51,364 nucleotides of DNA from Chloroflexota bacterium (GTDB taxonomy: Bacteria > Chloroflexota > Anaerolineae > Caldilineales > Caldilineaceae): NCBI GenBank assembly GCA_026389895.1, contig JAPLGZ010000307.1:1-51364 (forward strand), given 5' to 3'. The notes beneath the pieces were generated by a model, which ran no database searches, had not been told where the DNA came from, and worked only from the letters and a program-made list of their open reading frames with translations. The position numbers and the translations under genes are program-made. Positions 26,144-34,170 of this stretch are shown here, one piece after another. Numbering within the stretch: position 1 is the stretch's first letter; each line of letters begins with the position of its first letter.

Positions 26144-26667
26144 AATATTTCTATCCTTTACCTTCCTGTTAGCAACTGACTGGACCTGCTAGTCAGCCTT
26201 GCCATCCATTTAGCACGTTACTGCCGGCACACTTTTTCCTTGACTTTGCTTGCCTTGCCGAGAGTAAGGGGTATTGTCTAGCTTAACAGAATATTGCCTG
26301 CTTAACTATGCAGCGGGGCACAGGGATGAGATATATATTTAGTTACATAGAGGATAGCGTTAAATTGCTGGCAAATCAACTGTCTAGCATCCCCTGATAG
26401 GTGTAATGTCTAGATACAGGTAAATGATGTATCTAAATCTATATCTTTATTATGGACCTTGACCGCTGGGCAGATCATCGTTTCATCGGATAATAGTGGA
26501 AGGGAATAATGATTAATGGTGGATTTTCAGAAAGTCGAACGATTAGGCCAATGGCATTTGGTAAAGACTGCGCGTTCCTTACGCGCAATGGTGGGAATGT
26601 GTAGGATTTTATATTTTCATCTTTTCTATTCTATTGATTTCTATTCTATTGATAAGGAGTAATTAAC
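26144..26667. other. 524-bp divergent intergenic region
   Basis: This AT-rich stretch separates the minus-strand ferritin-like gene from the plus-strand LPxTG gene and should contain both promoters. A 31-codon frame (26509-26604) after AAGGGAATA is possible but has no recognisable product. A 6-bp hairpin GCGCGT/ACGCGC occurs near 26571-26587. Next to the LPxTG start is a 15-bp tandem duplication (26624-26653). No confident promoter was assigned. Confidence 0.45.
26624..26653 (+). repeat. 15-bp tandem duplication beside the ribosome site
   Basis: TTCTATTCTATTGAT is present twice in exact tandem (26624-26638 and 26639-26653) and abuts AAGGAG (26654-26659), the ribosome site of the LPxTG protein gene. 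Copy-number change here would alter the leader, not the coding frame. Confidence 0.7.
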
Positions 26668-27315
26668 ATGCGGATTAGGCAAATTTTGTCTCGGGTGCTG
26701 ATGGTGGTGCTGTTTCTTGGTTGTGTGAAGGCCTTCACGTGGCTTCAGCCGGTTGAGGCGGCTACACCGAATGTGGCTAAAATTGCTGAACATGGTCAAG
26801 GTATTACAGGCCAATCTTTGGTGGTGAATTTGCCAGTGCGCCAAGCCGGCACGGTCACCGAAACGGCCACGGTCACCGATACCTCGCCGACAGAGACAGC
26901 AACGCCAGAAGCAACGGCCACCGAAATGGTAAGCGGCACGGCAACGGCAGAGACACCAACGGATACACCAACGGCCGCTGAGACTGAAACGGCTACAGAG
27001 ACACCACAAACCACAGAGACCGCCACCAACACGACTACAGTAGAAGCGCCAACCCTCGTGGACACGCCGACCGCAGAGGTCACGGAGACCGCCACGGCAG
27101 AGCCGCCAACGCCACTCGCCACTGAAACGGCCACCCTCACCGCCACGCTGATGATGGAAACACCAACCGCGATGGCGACCGAAACGCCCAGCACCTTGCC
27201 AGTCACCGGCGCCAGCAGTTCTGGCAATCCCTTGACTTGGTTGTTGGTTGGCTTGGCCTTCGTCTTTGTGGTGGGCAGCGAACGTCTGCTGCGTCGCCTC
27301 TCTAGAAGAAATTAG
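26668..27315 (+). CDS. LPxTG-type cell-surface protein with Thr/Glu/Pro-rich repeat stalk
   Basis: A 215-residue exported protein. Residues 1-31 form a signal peptide (basic N-terminus, hydrophobic VLMVVLFLG, probable cleavage after VEA). Residues about 55-175 are a low-complexity stalk of TETAT, TPTA and ETPT repeats, a likely glycosylated or extended spacer. The C-terminus has the sortase signal LPVTG (177-181), a hydrophobic helix and a basic tail RLLRRLSRRN, the full tripartite sorting pattern. No folded domain is seen in the mature part, so it may be a spacer or coat protein. AAGGAG lies 8 nt before the ATG. It is one of the few plus-strand genes in this half of the window and has its own terminator at 27396-27441. 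No sortase gene is present in the window. Confidence 0.82.
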   Translation: MRIRQILSRVLMVVLFLGCVKAFTWLQPVEAATPNVAKIAEHGQGITGQSLVVNLPVRQAGTVTETATVTDTSPTETATPEATATEMVSGTATAETPTDTPTAAETETATETPQTTETATNTTTVEAPTLVDTPTAEVTETATAEPPTPLATETATLTATLMMETPTAMATETPSTLPVTGASSSGNPLTWLLVGLAFVFVVGSERLLRRLSRRN

Positions 27316-27395
27316 TGCTCGGGGTTATGTCTAATCCAGCACAGAAGTCGAGGTCAGACTGATACCGCGTTAACTTCTGAAGCTTTTAGTTGGAG

Positions 27396-27441
27396 AACAA
27401 TGAGCGATGCCCCCGCCAAAGGGGTATCGCTCATTGTTTTT
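27396..27441 (+). terminator. Rho-independent terminator after the LPxTG gene
   Basis: AACAATGAGCGAT (27396-27408) pairs with ATCGCTCATTGTT (27426-27438), extended by CCCC/GGGG near the loop, and is followed by a T-run. It lies 80 bp after the LPxTG gene stop and could also work on the minus strand for the YihY gene, which ends at 27507. Confidence 0.8.
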
Positions 27442-27506
27442 AGGGATTAAGTAGAGATCCATTATGTTGAACGGGAGGGAGCAACGGCATAATGCCGCCG
27501 TCTCGC

Positions 27507-28652
27507 CTATTTGCGAAATGGTGAGCGAATCAGATTAACGACGGAAAGCACCCCGATAATGCTGACCGCGGTCACTAGATCAACCAAGGGCCGGACCAAA
27601 TTAGGGCGTTGTTTGACTTTGGGTTTTTTAATGGGTTCCACTTCGGCGAGCGGTGGCGGCTTGGGGGCGACCATTACGTCGCCCGTTGCCTGCTCTCCCT
27701 CTGACCCTTCAATTTCTAACCTCTGCTCCACCAACTCTTCGGGCACAGGGGGGGGCTCTTCTTCGAGCAGTGCCTCTTCGCGTTGGCGTGAACCCTTTGT
27801 GCGGCCATATACCTGGGTAAACTCGGCGCCTAAAAAGAAAATTTGCGCTGAATAATAGATCCAGAGTAAGAGCGCTGCCAGTGAACCCGCCGCGCCATAG
27901 GTCGATTGAATTGTACTGTGGCTGAGGTAGAGACTGATCAAAAAGCGCCCGATCGAAAAGAGCAGCGTTGTGGCGACCGCGCCAATCCAGACATCCTGCC
28001 AGACTATTTTGATATCGGGCAAAAACTTGTAGATCAGGGCAAAGACGAAGAGCGTGACAAAAAAGAAGAAGAAAAAATTTGTCACTTGGGTCAACATGCC
28101 CATGCCCGGCCAATAGATATTGACCCATTCTTGCCCAGCGGCGATGATGGTGCTGATTACAAGTGAGAGCAAGAGCAAAAAGCCGCTGATCATCACCGTG
28201 ACCAGCGCCAAAAAGCGATTGACGATAATATCCCGCACGCCCTGGGTGGGCTCAAGTGGCACATCCCAGATCAGGTTGAGTGAACTTTTCAGCTCACTAA
28301 AGACATTGGTTGCACCATACAACAACACCACAATCCCCACCACCGTCGCGAAGATATTGGTCTTTGGCGCGCTGGCATTTTTGAGCATGGTCTGAACCAA
28401 CGCTGCGGTGTTTGGGTCGTTGACATAGCTTTCAATTTGGTGAACGAGTTGTCCCTGAACCGATTCACGGCCCAAGACAAGCCCCGCAATTGCTGTGGCA
28501 ATAATCAGGATCGGGGCGATCGAAAAGAGGGTATAATAGGCGAGGGCAGCGGCAAGCCGAGTCGCGTTATCGGCATTCCATTCTTCCAAGGTCGTTCGTA
28601 GCAAACGCCATGCGATAACCCTTTCTTCCCGAAACATGTCCCTCACCCGCAT
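27507..28652 (-). CDS. YihY/BrkB-family inner-membrane protein
   Basis: A 381-residue membrane protein with the family signature near the N-terminus (RLAAALAYYTLFSIAPILI), about six transmembrane segments within residues 40-275, and the conserved ALLLWIYYSAQIFFLGAEF region. YihY/BrkB proteins are common, and their exact transport function is not settled. A long hydrophilic Pro/Glu-rich extension (about 285-345) is followed by another hydrophobic segment near the C-terminus (VDLVTAVSIIGVLSVVNLI), beyond the usual family length of about 300. Likely envelope-related, next to two AI-2E transporter genes on the same strand. Confidence 0.85.
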   Translation of the reverse strand: MRVRDMFREERVIAWRLLRTTLEEWNADNATRLAAALAYYTLFSIAPILIIATAIAGLVLGRESVQGQLVHQIESYVNDPNTAALVQTMLKNASAPKTNIFATVVGIVVLLYGATNVFSELKSSLNLIWDVPLEPTQGVRDIIVNRFLALVTVMISGFLLLLSLVISTIIAAGQEWVNIYWPGMGMLTQVTNFFFFFFVTLFVFALIYKFLPDIKIVWQDVWIGAVATTLLFSIGRFLISLYLSHSTIQSTYGAAGSLAALLLWIYYSAQIFFLGAEFTQVYGRTKGSRQREEALLEEEPPPVPEELVEQRLEIEGSEGEQATGDVMVAPKPPPLAEVEPIKKPKVKQRPNLVRPLVDLVTAVSIIGVLSVVNLIRSPFRK

Positions 28653-28676
28653 ACCAAACTCACTTTACTCTTTGAA

Positions 28677-28749
28677 CATTCAGCGAAAGTGGCTAGAAGC
28701 GCTGTTTGCTTGCTAGCCATCCACTAGCATAGCACACTTTCGCTGAATG
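28677..28749. repeat. 15-bp inverted repeat between YihY and AI-2E genes
   Basis: CATTCAGCGAAAGTG (28677-28691) is the exact reverse complement of 28735-28749, with an inner GGCTAG/CTAGCC pairing. It fills the 100-bp gap between the AI-2E gene end (28753) and the YihY gene start (28652) and may modulate readthrough between them. Confidence 0.6.
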
Positions 28750-28752
28750 GTC

Positions 28753-29934
28753 TTATATCTTTTCCGTCTTTTCCAACAGTCCATCCAATCGTTCGGCCAT
28801 ATTGTTCATGCGTAACGAAGAGGGGTTCTCTAAGCCCTGAATTAACGCCTGCACTTCATCTAAGCGTGTCCGTAAAATGGAGATATCCGCCGCAGCTGTG
28901 GCTGGCGTCAGCTCGATCCGGGTAGGCGTGGGTGTGGCAAGCAATTCATTCAGGCCAATTTGAATCGCAGTGGCGGCAATGGGCGCCACCAATAGGCCGA
29001 GCAGGCCAAAGGCGTCAACCAGGGCTACCATGACCACCAACACCAACACTTTGGCATAACGATCGCGTGTATAGAGGCGCTTTTCGACAAAAAATTCCAT
29101 CACAATTAAAACCGCGATGGTATAGAGCACCGCGACACTGGCAAGCACTGGTCCGTTATTGAGAGAAGTCACGAGCCAGACCGGAATCACGGCGACAAGC
29201 CCGCCCACCAGCGGCATAAACCAGACCAGGGCGATGAATAGCGCCCACAGAAAAGGGTAATGCACACCTAATAATTTAAACCCGATGGCAAGGGCTGTGC
29301 CGGCCAGTAAACTTTGAATCAACTCGCTGCGAATATACGAGCCAACCCCCGATTCCAACGCGTGCCACACCTTGCGGGCGCGCGCCCGCTGTTCACCTGG
29401 TAGTAAGGAGAGCCAGAGTCTTTCAAAACGGATCTCGTCCGTGGCCCAATACAAGCTGAGAATGATCGAAATTAATAGCTCGCTCACGTTTTCAACCAAA
29501 CTGCCTGTAAACTGAATGGCTGTCGTGGCAAGACTGTCCCCCTCGTTGCCGCCAATAAAGGTCGCAAATTGATCCGCCGAAGGTAGACGGGCTGTCAGAA
29601 AGGCCCCAAAACCCTGGCCCGTCAACCATCGACGCTCAAGACGGCCATAGACGGTATTGATATCTTGCCCCATCTGTTGGACTTCATGCGATAATGGCAG
29701 GCTAATAAGATAGAATAGACCAATCAACCCAAGAACGCCAATGGCATAGACGATACCAGTGGCCAAGGCGCGCGGGACACGTCTTTGCATCAGCGTCTCA
29801 ATCGGGGCGCGCGCTACGGCGGCCAGTGTGAGCGAGAGGACAAAGAGCACAACAATCCGGCGTAGCTCCCAAGTAACAATAAACAAGGTAATCACGCCCA
29901 AAATGACGGCGACAATCGTGGCGATCTTTTTCAT
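28753..29934 (-). CDS. AI-2E family transporter (membrane, copy 2)
   Basis: A 393-residue multi-pass protein with about eight transmembrane segments. Typical AI-2E family traits are the N-terminal hydrophobic pair, the central amphipathic stretch, and the C-terminal block of hydrophobic segments around WALFIALVWFMPLVGGLVAVIP and RDRYAKVLVLVVMVALVDAFGLLG. Family members include TqsA (autoinducer-2 export) and Na+/H+ antiporters, so the substrate cannot be told from sequence. A short cytoplasmic coiled-coil tail ends the protein. Its start overlaps the stop of the upstream AI-2E gene by 4 bp, so the two are coupled and may form a heteromeric carrier. Confidence 0.87.
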   Translation of the reverse strand: MKKIATIVAVILGVITLFIVTWELRRIVVLFVLSLTLAAVARAPIETLMQRRVPRALATGIVYAIGVLGLIGLFYLISLPLSHEVQQMGQDINTVYGRLERRWLTGQGFGAFLTARLPSADQFATFIGGNEGDSLATTAIQFTGSLVENVSELLISIILSLYWATDEIRFERLWLSLLPGEQRARARKVWHALESGVGSYIRSELIQSLLAGTALAIGFKLLGVHYPFLWALFIALVWFMPLVGGLVAVIPVWLVTSLNNGPVLASVAVLYTIAVLIVMEFFVEKRLYTRDRYAKVLVLVVMVALVDAFGLLGLLVAPIAATAIQIGLNELLATPTPTRIELTPATAAADISILRTRLDEVQALIQGLENPSSLRMNNMAERLDGLLEKTEKI

Positions 29935-31409
29935 AATATGGCCTCCACCTGGGAAACCAGATCGGTCTGCTGGGCCGGTTGTTTGGCTACTTCCACTGCA
30001 TTCTCCTTTTGTGTAAGCAGACTGTCTAGATCTAGCACAATCGCTTCGAGTAAATCTTCGGCCCGTTCTGCATCGGGATCAGCCATCGTCCCCCCTTCGT
30101 GGCGCACCTGTTTGCGTACATCGTTGATCAAATCTTGGGCCTCTAAGCGGAGCACACTAAACTGATTTCGATCAAGCGCATCCGCCACAATCGGGCTTGA
30201 TGCCGGCGCTTCTTCGGTAATTGCTTCGTTTAGCACCAGGCGATTAAACAAGATTTGTAAGATGGCGGCCAACGGGATCGCCAGAATCGCCCCGCCCACC
30301 CCAAAAAGCACCCCAAAACCAGCAATCGCCAACAAGGTCACCACCGCATTAACCCCCACGGAGCGATCCATCACGCGTGGGACAATAAAGTGACTTTCCA
30401 AAAACTGGATGCAGGCAATCGCGCCTAATGCCCAAAGCGCTTTCGTTGGATCAACGCTCAGTGTGACCAGAATGATTGGAATCGCGCCGATACTGGGCCC
30501 AAAGGTTGGAATTGCTTCACAGAGTCCCATTAACAAACCCAGGCCGAAGGCATAGGGCACACCAATCGCAAAGAACGCAATCATCGAGGCAATACCAATG
30601 ATGGCGCACAAAATGGCCTCACCACGAAAATAAGCGCCGACTTTGTTTTCAATCTCGGCCAGTAATTCACGTAATTCATCGCGCCGATTCTGGGGTGCCA
30701 GCAAAATCGCACGGCGTGTGATCAGGTCGCCTTCCGAGGTCCAGTAAAACGCCATCAGCAAAATGATAATCGTAACGAAAATGCCATAGCTGAAAGATTT
30801 TACAAATTGCCAGGCCGGTGTGAGCGTATCCACGGCGACTGTTTCATCGGTGCTCGTACTCGAAGCGTTTGCTACGCTGGAAAGTGAAAGCTGGTTGGGC
30901 AGCGATGTACCTAGATTGTGCAAGACGCCGCTCTTTGCATTGAGCAGATATTCATGTAAATTTTTATAATAGGTCGGTAATTGGGCAATCACAGTGTTCA
31001 CTTGGTCGATCAACACAGGCACCGCCAACCAGATAAATCCCCCAATCACGCCAACCAAAACGACAAAGACGAGAATCATTGCTAGCTCCCGTCGAATGCC
31101 GCGCTTTTCTAGCCAGGCAATGGCCGGTCTAAGCCCAATTTGTAGCGTGACCGCCACAAAAAAGATAAAGACCACCATGTAAAATCGGTAGAGTAATAAA
31201 AAGACAAAGACAACACTGATCGCTGTCAATGTTGCCAATGCAACCTGGCGCGCATTCCATTCTATCGAGCGCATACCATTCCCTGCATTCGTCTCGGCGT
31301 TCGGGCTGGCCACAGGCGAGTTCCCCGGTAACACCGGGGCAGCGACCGCAGGCAATACCCCGGTCGAATGACCAGCCAGAGCAGCATTTGGAGCGGATTT
31401 TTTATCCAT
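29931..31409 (-). CDS. AI-2E family transporter (membrane, copy 1)
   Basis: A 492-residue relative of the next gene. After a Pro/Ala-rich N-terminal stretch of about 45 residues come eight transmembrane segments, including IPTFGPSIGAIPIILVTL and VVTLLAIAGFGVLFGVGGA, typical of the family. The C-terminal 90 residues are a hydrophilic, partly coiled-coil tail. The ATG at 31409 has no ribosome site and directly abuts an AT-rich 15-bp direct repeat; the ATG at 31274 (residue 46) has AGGGA 6 nt upstream and starts just before the first membrane helix, so the true start is uncertain. It forms a two-gene unit with the downstream AI-2E gene. Confidence 0.85.
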   Translation of the reverse strand: MDKKSAPNAALAGHSTGVLPAVAAPVLPGNSPVASPNAETNAGNGMRSIEWNARQVALATLTAISVVFVFLLLYRFYMVVFIFFVAVTLQIGLRPAIAWLEKRGIRRELAMILVFVVLVGVIGGFIWLAVPVLIDQVNTVIAQLPTYYKNLHEYLLNAKSGVLHNLGTSLPNQLSLSSVANASSTSTDETVAVDTLTPAWQFVKSFSYGIFVTIIILLMAFYWTSEGDLITRRAILLAPQNRRDELRELLAEIENKVGAYFRGEAILCAIIGIASMIAFFAIGVPYAFGLGLLMGLCEAIPTFGPSIGAIPIILVTLSVDPTKALWALGAIACIQFLESHFIVPRVMDRSVGVNAVVTLLAIAGFGVLFGVGGAILAIPLAAILQILFNRLVLNEAITEEAPASSPIVADALDRNQFSVLRLEAQDLINDVRKQVRHEGGTMADPDAERAEDLLEAIVLDLDSLLTQKENAVEVAKQPAQQTDLVSQVEAIL

Positions 31410-31441
31410 ATTTTATAATTTATCCAATTTTATAATTTATC
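31410..31441. repeat. AT-rich 15-bp direct repeat in the AI-2E leader
   Basis: ATTTTATAATTTATC occurs at 31410-31424 and again at 31427-31441. On the minus strand each copy contains a TATAAA-like -10 element. The repeat lies immediately in front of the first possible AI-2E start codon. Confidence 0.6.
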
Positions 31442-31688
31442 TATGAGTGATCAGATGTTGCCGTTCATGAGAAGCAAAAGAGCCGTGATCAAGCGCGTCT
31501 CCTTGAGGTTATCAAGTATTTACACAACAATGCGTAATATTGATAACCCAATCCATACGCAGCCAACCACGGACAATTGCACAGCATTGGTTACTCTGTA
31601 CTATGCTGGATCTACCTAGCATTTACAATAGATCCAAGGTATAAATTAAAGATATAGATGGATATCCAGGATTTTGAACAGGCCTGTA

Positions 31689-31743
31689 TAAGGGCAAAAA
31701 AAGTAGGGGTCAGGCATGCCTGACCCCTACTTTTTTGCCCTTA
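31689..31743. terminator. Perfect bidirectional terminator palindrome
   Basis: The 55-bp sequence is almost completely self-complementary: TAAGGGC, an A7 tract, GTAGGGGTCAGG, a CATG centre, and the mirror image with T6 and GCCCTTA. It gives a GC stem followed by a T-run on both strands. It sits 65 bp downstream of the transketolase stop and upstream of the AI-2E pair. The core is the kind seen as a dispersed repeat, so it may be a mobile repeat used as terminator. Confidence 0.85.
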
Positions 31744-31807
31744 GCCTGAAATCACATTGAGAACCGGACTTTTGATGTTGACATGCGGCTCACTGTGCTG
31801 AATGAAT

Positions 31808-32824
31808 TCATGACTTGCGGGCAATTACTTGTTTGGCGGCATCTACAATGTTGCTCGCCGTTAGCCCATATTTCTTTAACAAAGCCTGGGCCTCACCCGA
31901 CTCTGCATAGGTATCGTTGACGCCAACAAATTGAATCGGCACCGGTTGCCGCATCGCCACCAGTCGTGCAACTGCGTCACCCAATCCACCAGTGATCAGA
32001 TGTTCTTCGGCCGTTACAATTGCGCCCGTTTCGCGCGCCGCACGTTCAACCGCTTCATTATCTAATGGTTTGATTGTGTGCATGTCCAGCACGCGCGCTT
32101 CGATGCCGTTTTGGCTCAATGTATGCGCGGCTTCCAAGGCCATCGCGACCATAATCCCACACGCAATAATCGTGACGGCATTGCCTTCCCGCAGTTGATT
32201 GGCCTTACCGATCTCAAATGGAATCTCTTCGGTGCTGCCATTTGTGCCGTCATTCGCATAGATAATGGCGGTTTTCGGGCGGCCAGTCCGCAAATAGACC
32301 GGTCCTTCATACTCAAACATGGCCCGTGTTGCCGCTTTGGTAGAGGGGGCATCGGCGGGCACAATCACGGTAAAATTAGGAAAAGAGGTCGCCAGCGCCA
32401 GATCTTCAATGGCCATTTGGCTGGGGCCATCTTCCCCAATGCTGATCCCACTGTGTGAACCGACGAGTTTGACATCGAGCTTGGGGAAAGCGACGCCCAT
32501 CCGGATCTGATCGTAGGCGTTGCAGAGCAGGAAAACGGCAAAACTGGCCGCGACTGGCGTTTTACCGGCTGCCGCCAGACCACTCGCCACGCTGACCAAA
32601 TTGCTCTCGGCAATCCCCATGTTGAAAAAGCGTTCCGGGAAATCTTTGGCAAAATATTCCGTGCGGGTGGAATTGCTCACATCGCCATCGACGACAACAA
32701 TCTTCGCATTGGTGCGCCCTAGTTCACGGAGCGCTTCGCCAAAGGCATCACGCGTGGCTGGCCCTTCTTTGAGCCCCAGTGCTTGCTCGGTCGATTTAGT
32801 CTGAGTAGATTTCGCTGTCGTCAT
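31808..32824 (-). CDS. Transketolase, C-terminal subunit
   Basis: A 338-residue protein covering the pyrimidine-binding and C-terminal domains of transketolase. The conserved Glu that activates thiamine diphosphate lies in FFNMGIAESN, followed by GEDGPSQMAIEDLAL and the transketolase C domain. With the N-terminal subunit it transfers two-carbon ketol units in the non-oxidative pentose phosphate pathway. Split transketolases are common in archaea, Chloroflexota and other bacteria. The start overlaps the N-terminal subunit stop by 4 bp, which couples synthesis of the two chains. Confidence 0.93.
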   Translation of the reverse strand: MTTAKSTQTKSTEQALGLKEGPATRDAFGEALRELGRTNAKIVVVDGDVSNSTRTEYFAKDFPERFFNMGIAESNLVSVASGLAAAGKTPVAASFAVFLLCNAYDQIRMGVAFPKLDVKLVGSHSGISIGEDGPSQMAIEDLALATSFPNFTVIVPADAPSTKAATRAMFEYEGPVYLRTGRPKTAIIYANDGTNGSTEEIPFEIGKANQLREGNAVTIIACGIMVAMALEAAHTLSQNGIEARVLDMHTIKPLDNEAVERAARETGAIVTAEEHLITGGLGDAVARLVAMRQPVPIQFVGVNDTYAESGEAQALLKKYGLTASNIVDAAKQVIARKS

Positions 32825-33873
32825 GATTTATTCTCCATCGGCTTGCCAGTTTCACCTTGCCGAGTTACGATCTCTTTGGCCAGTCGATTGGCCGATCGTT
32901 CGTTGTTGGGTAAACGGGACCCCGCCGGATCGTAGACTGCCCAGGTTCGCTGCTCATCCAGTTCGGCCAGGGCAATTTCGGCTTCTTCGGGTTTAAGTGC
33001 TTCGCCATGTTTGCGGTTGACATCGTTCTTTTCAAAGGGGGAAAGCCCACGGCCTTTTAAGGTATGGGCGACGATCATTTGTGGTTGCTGTGTGACGGTC
33101 TTAACCGCCCGCAGCGCCTCTAGCACTGCTTCCATGTCGTGCCCGTCAATTTCGCGCACATGCCAACCAAACGCTTCCCACTTATCAACGACTGGCTCCA
33201 GGCTGGGCATCACTTTGTTGACTGAGCCGGTTTGTTGAAACTGGTTCAGATCGAGAATACAGGTCAAGTTATCCGCTTGATATTTCGCCGCCGCCATCGC
33301 TGCTTCCCAAATCTGGCCTTCATCACTTTCGCCGTCGCCGATGATCACATAGACGCGATAATCGCGTTTGTCGAGGCGCGCCGCTAACGCATGGCCAAGC
33401 CCAATCGACAAACCTTGGCCCAAAGAACCAGTTGAGGCTTCAATACCCGGCAAGCGGTTCATGATCGGGTGGCCTTCGACCGGGCTATCGGTCTGGCGTA
33501 ATGTGTCGAGCAAGGCTGGGTTAAAATAACCAGCCTCGGCCAATACGGCATAGAGCCCTGGCGCACCATGACCTTTGCTCAAAATAAACCGATCGCGCTC
33601 TTCCCAGTGCGGCTCTTGCGGGTTATAGCGCATCACGCCGCCAAAATAGAGCGCCGTCAAAATATCGATCATGGATAACGAACTCGAGGGATGACCGGAA
33701 CCCGCTTTGGTGGTCATCTCGATAATTTCTCGGCTAAGCCGCCAAGCCGTCTCTTGCAAGGCGGTGAAATCACGGTTGGGTACCATAGCTTCACTTTTAT
33801 TGGCGCCGCTGGCATGCTTGTTCAGCACCGCGGCCACCTTTTCGACTACTTGTTCATTGCTAGATTGTGGCAT
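32821..33873 (-). CDS. Transketolase, N-terminal subunit
   Basis: A 350-residue subunit carrying the thiamine diphosphate-binding domain: SGHPSSSLSM, LSKGHGAPGLYA and the GDG-x(about 25)-N motif (GDGESDEGQ ... LDLNQFQQTG). The ATG at 33873 is fixed by GGAGG 6 nt upstream; an in-frame start at 33921 would add 16 non-conserved residues. It is the first gene of the split-transketolase operon and is divergent from a Gfo/Idh/MocA dehydrogenase at 34171, so the two may share a control region. Confidence 0.93.
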   Translation of the reverse strand: MPQSSNEQVVEKVAAVLNKHASGANKSEAMVPNRDFTALQETAWRLSREIIEMTTKAGSGHPSSSLSMIDILTALYFGGVMRYNPQEPHWEERDRFILSKGHGAPGLYAVLAEAGYFNPALLDTLRQTDSPVEGHPIMNRLPGIEASTGSLGQGLSIGLGHALAARLDKRDYRVYVIIGDGESDEGQIWEAAMAAAKYQADNLTCILDLNQFQQTGSVNKVMPSLEPVVDKWEAFGWHVREIDGHDMEAVLEALRAVKTVTQQPQMIVAHTLKGRGLSPFEKNDVNRKHGEALKPEEAEIALAELDEQRTWAVYDPAGSRLPNNERSANRLAKEIVTRQGETGKPMENKS

Positions 33874-34170
33874 ATCAAGCCTCCTTTTCTTCACCTTAAT
33901 CCAGATAGGCAAACCATTCAATGATCCTGATATATGAGTTCAGGTATAACCTGCGGTACATCTTTGTCACTAGCCTGCATGGACGGATGAGAGATAGTTT
34001 TAAGGCATGCAATCGGCATCGAGTTTGGGTCCAATGCTCACCAAAATCTGGTTGACGTTCACGCCTATCAGTGGTATTGTTCCAGCTAGCTCTTGGTTGC
34101 CCCAGTAAATAGGAGCAAAATCTAGAAAGAATTTTTATAAATTTCTTCACCATTCTCATTTGGAGAGACT

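Larger units (their letters stand above)
31410..31807. other. Gene-free region between transketolase and AI-2E genes
   Basis: It contains an AT-rich direct repeat at 31410-31441 (15 bp, period 17, each copy including TATAAT/ATTATA) just before the AI-2E start, and a long perfect palindrome at 31689-31743 that would terminate the transketolase operon. The middle (31450-31680) shows nothing recognisable. Confidence 0.55.

Noticed and set aside
26509-26604. 31-codon plus-strand frame after AAGGGAATA
   Set aside because: The ribosome-like site is suggestive, but the product resembles nothing and there is no composition support; kept only as a possible leader peptide.
26796-27227. Minus-strand frame of 143 codons (Val/Ser/Ala-rich) opposite the LPxTG gene
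   Set aside because: It is the mirror of the low-complexity ACGGCC-type repeats; the plus strand has signal peptide, sorting signal and ribosome site.
26668-27315. TETAT/TPTA repeats as a CRISPR-like or satellite array
   Set aside because: The repeats are irregular codon-level repeats within an open frame with signal peptide and sorting signal, so they are coding.
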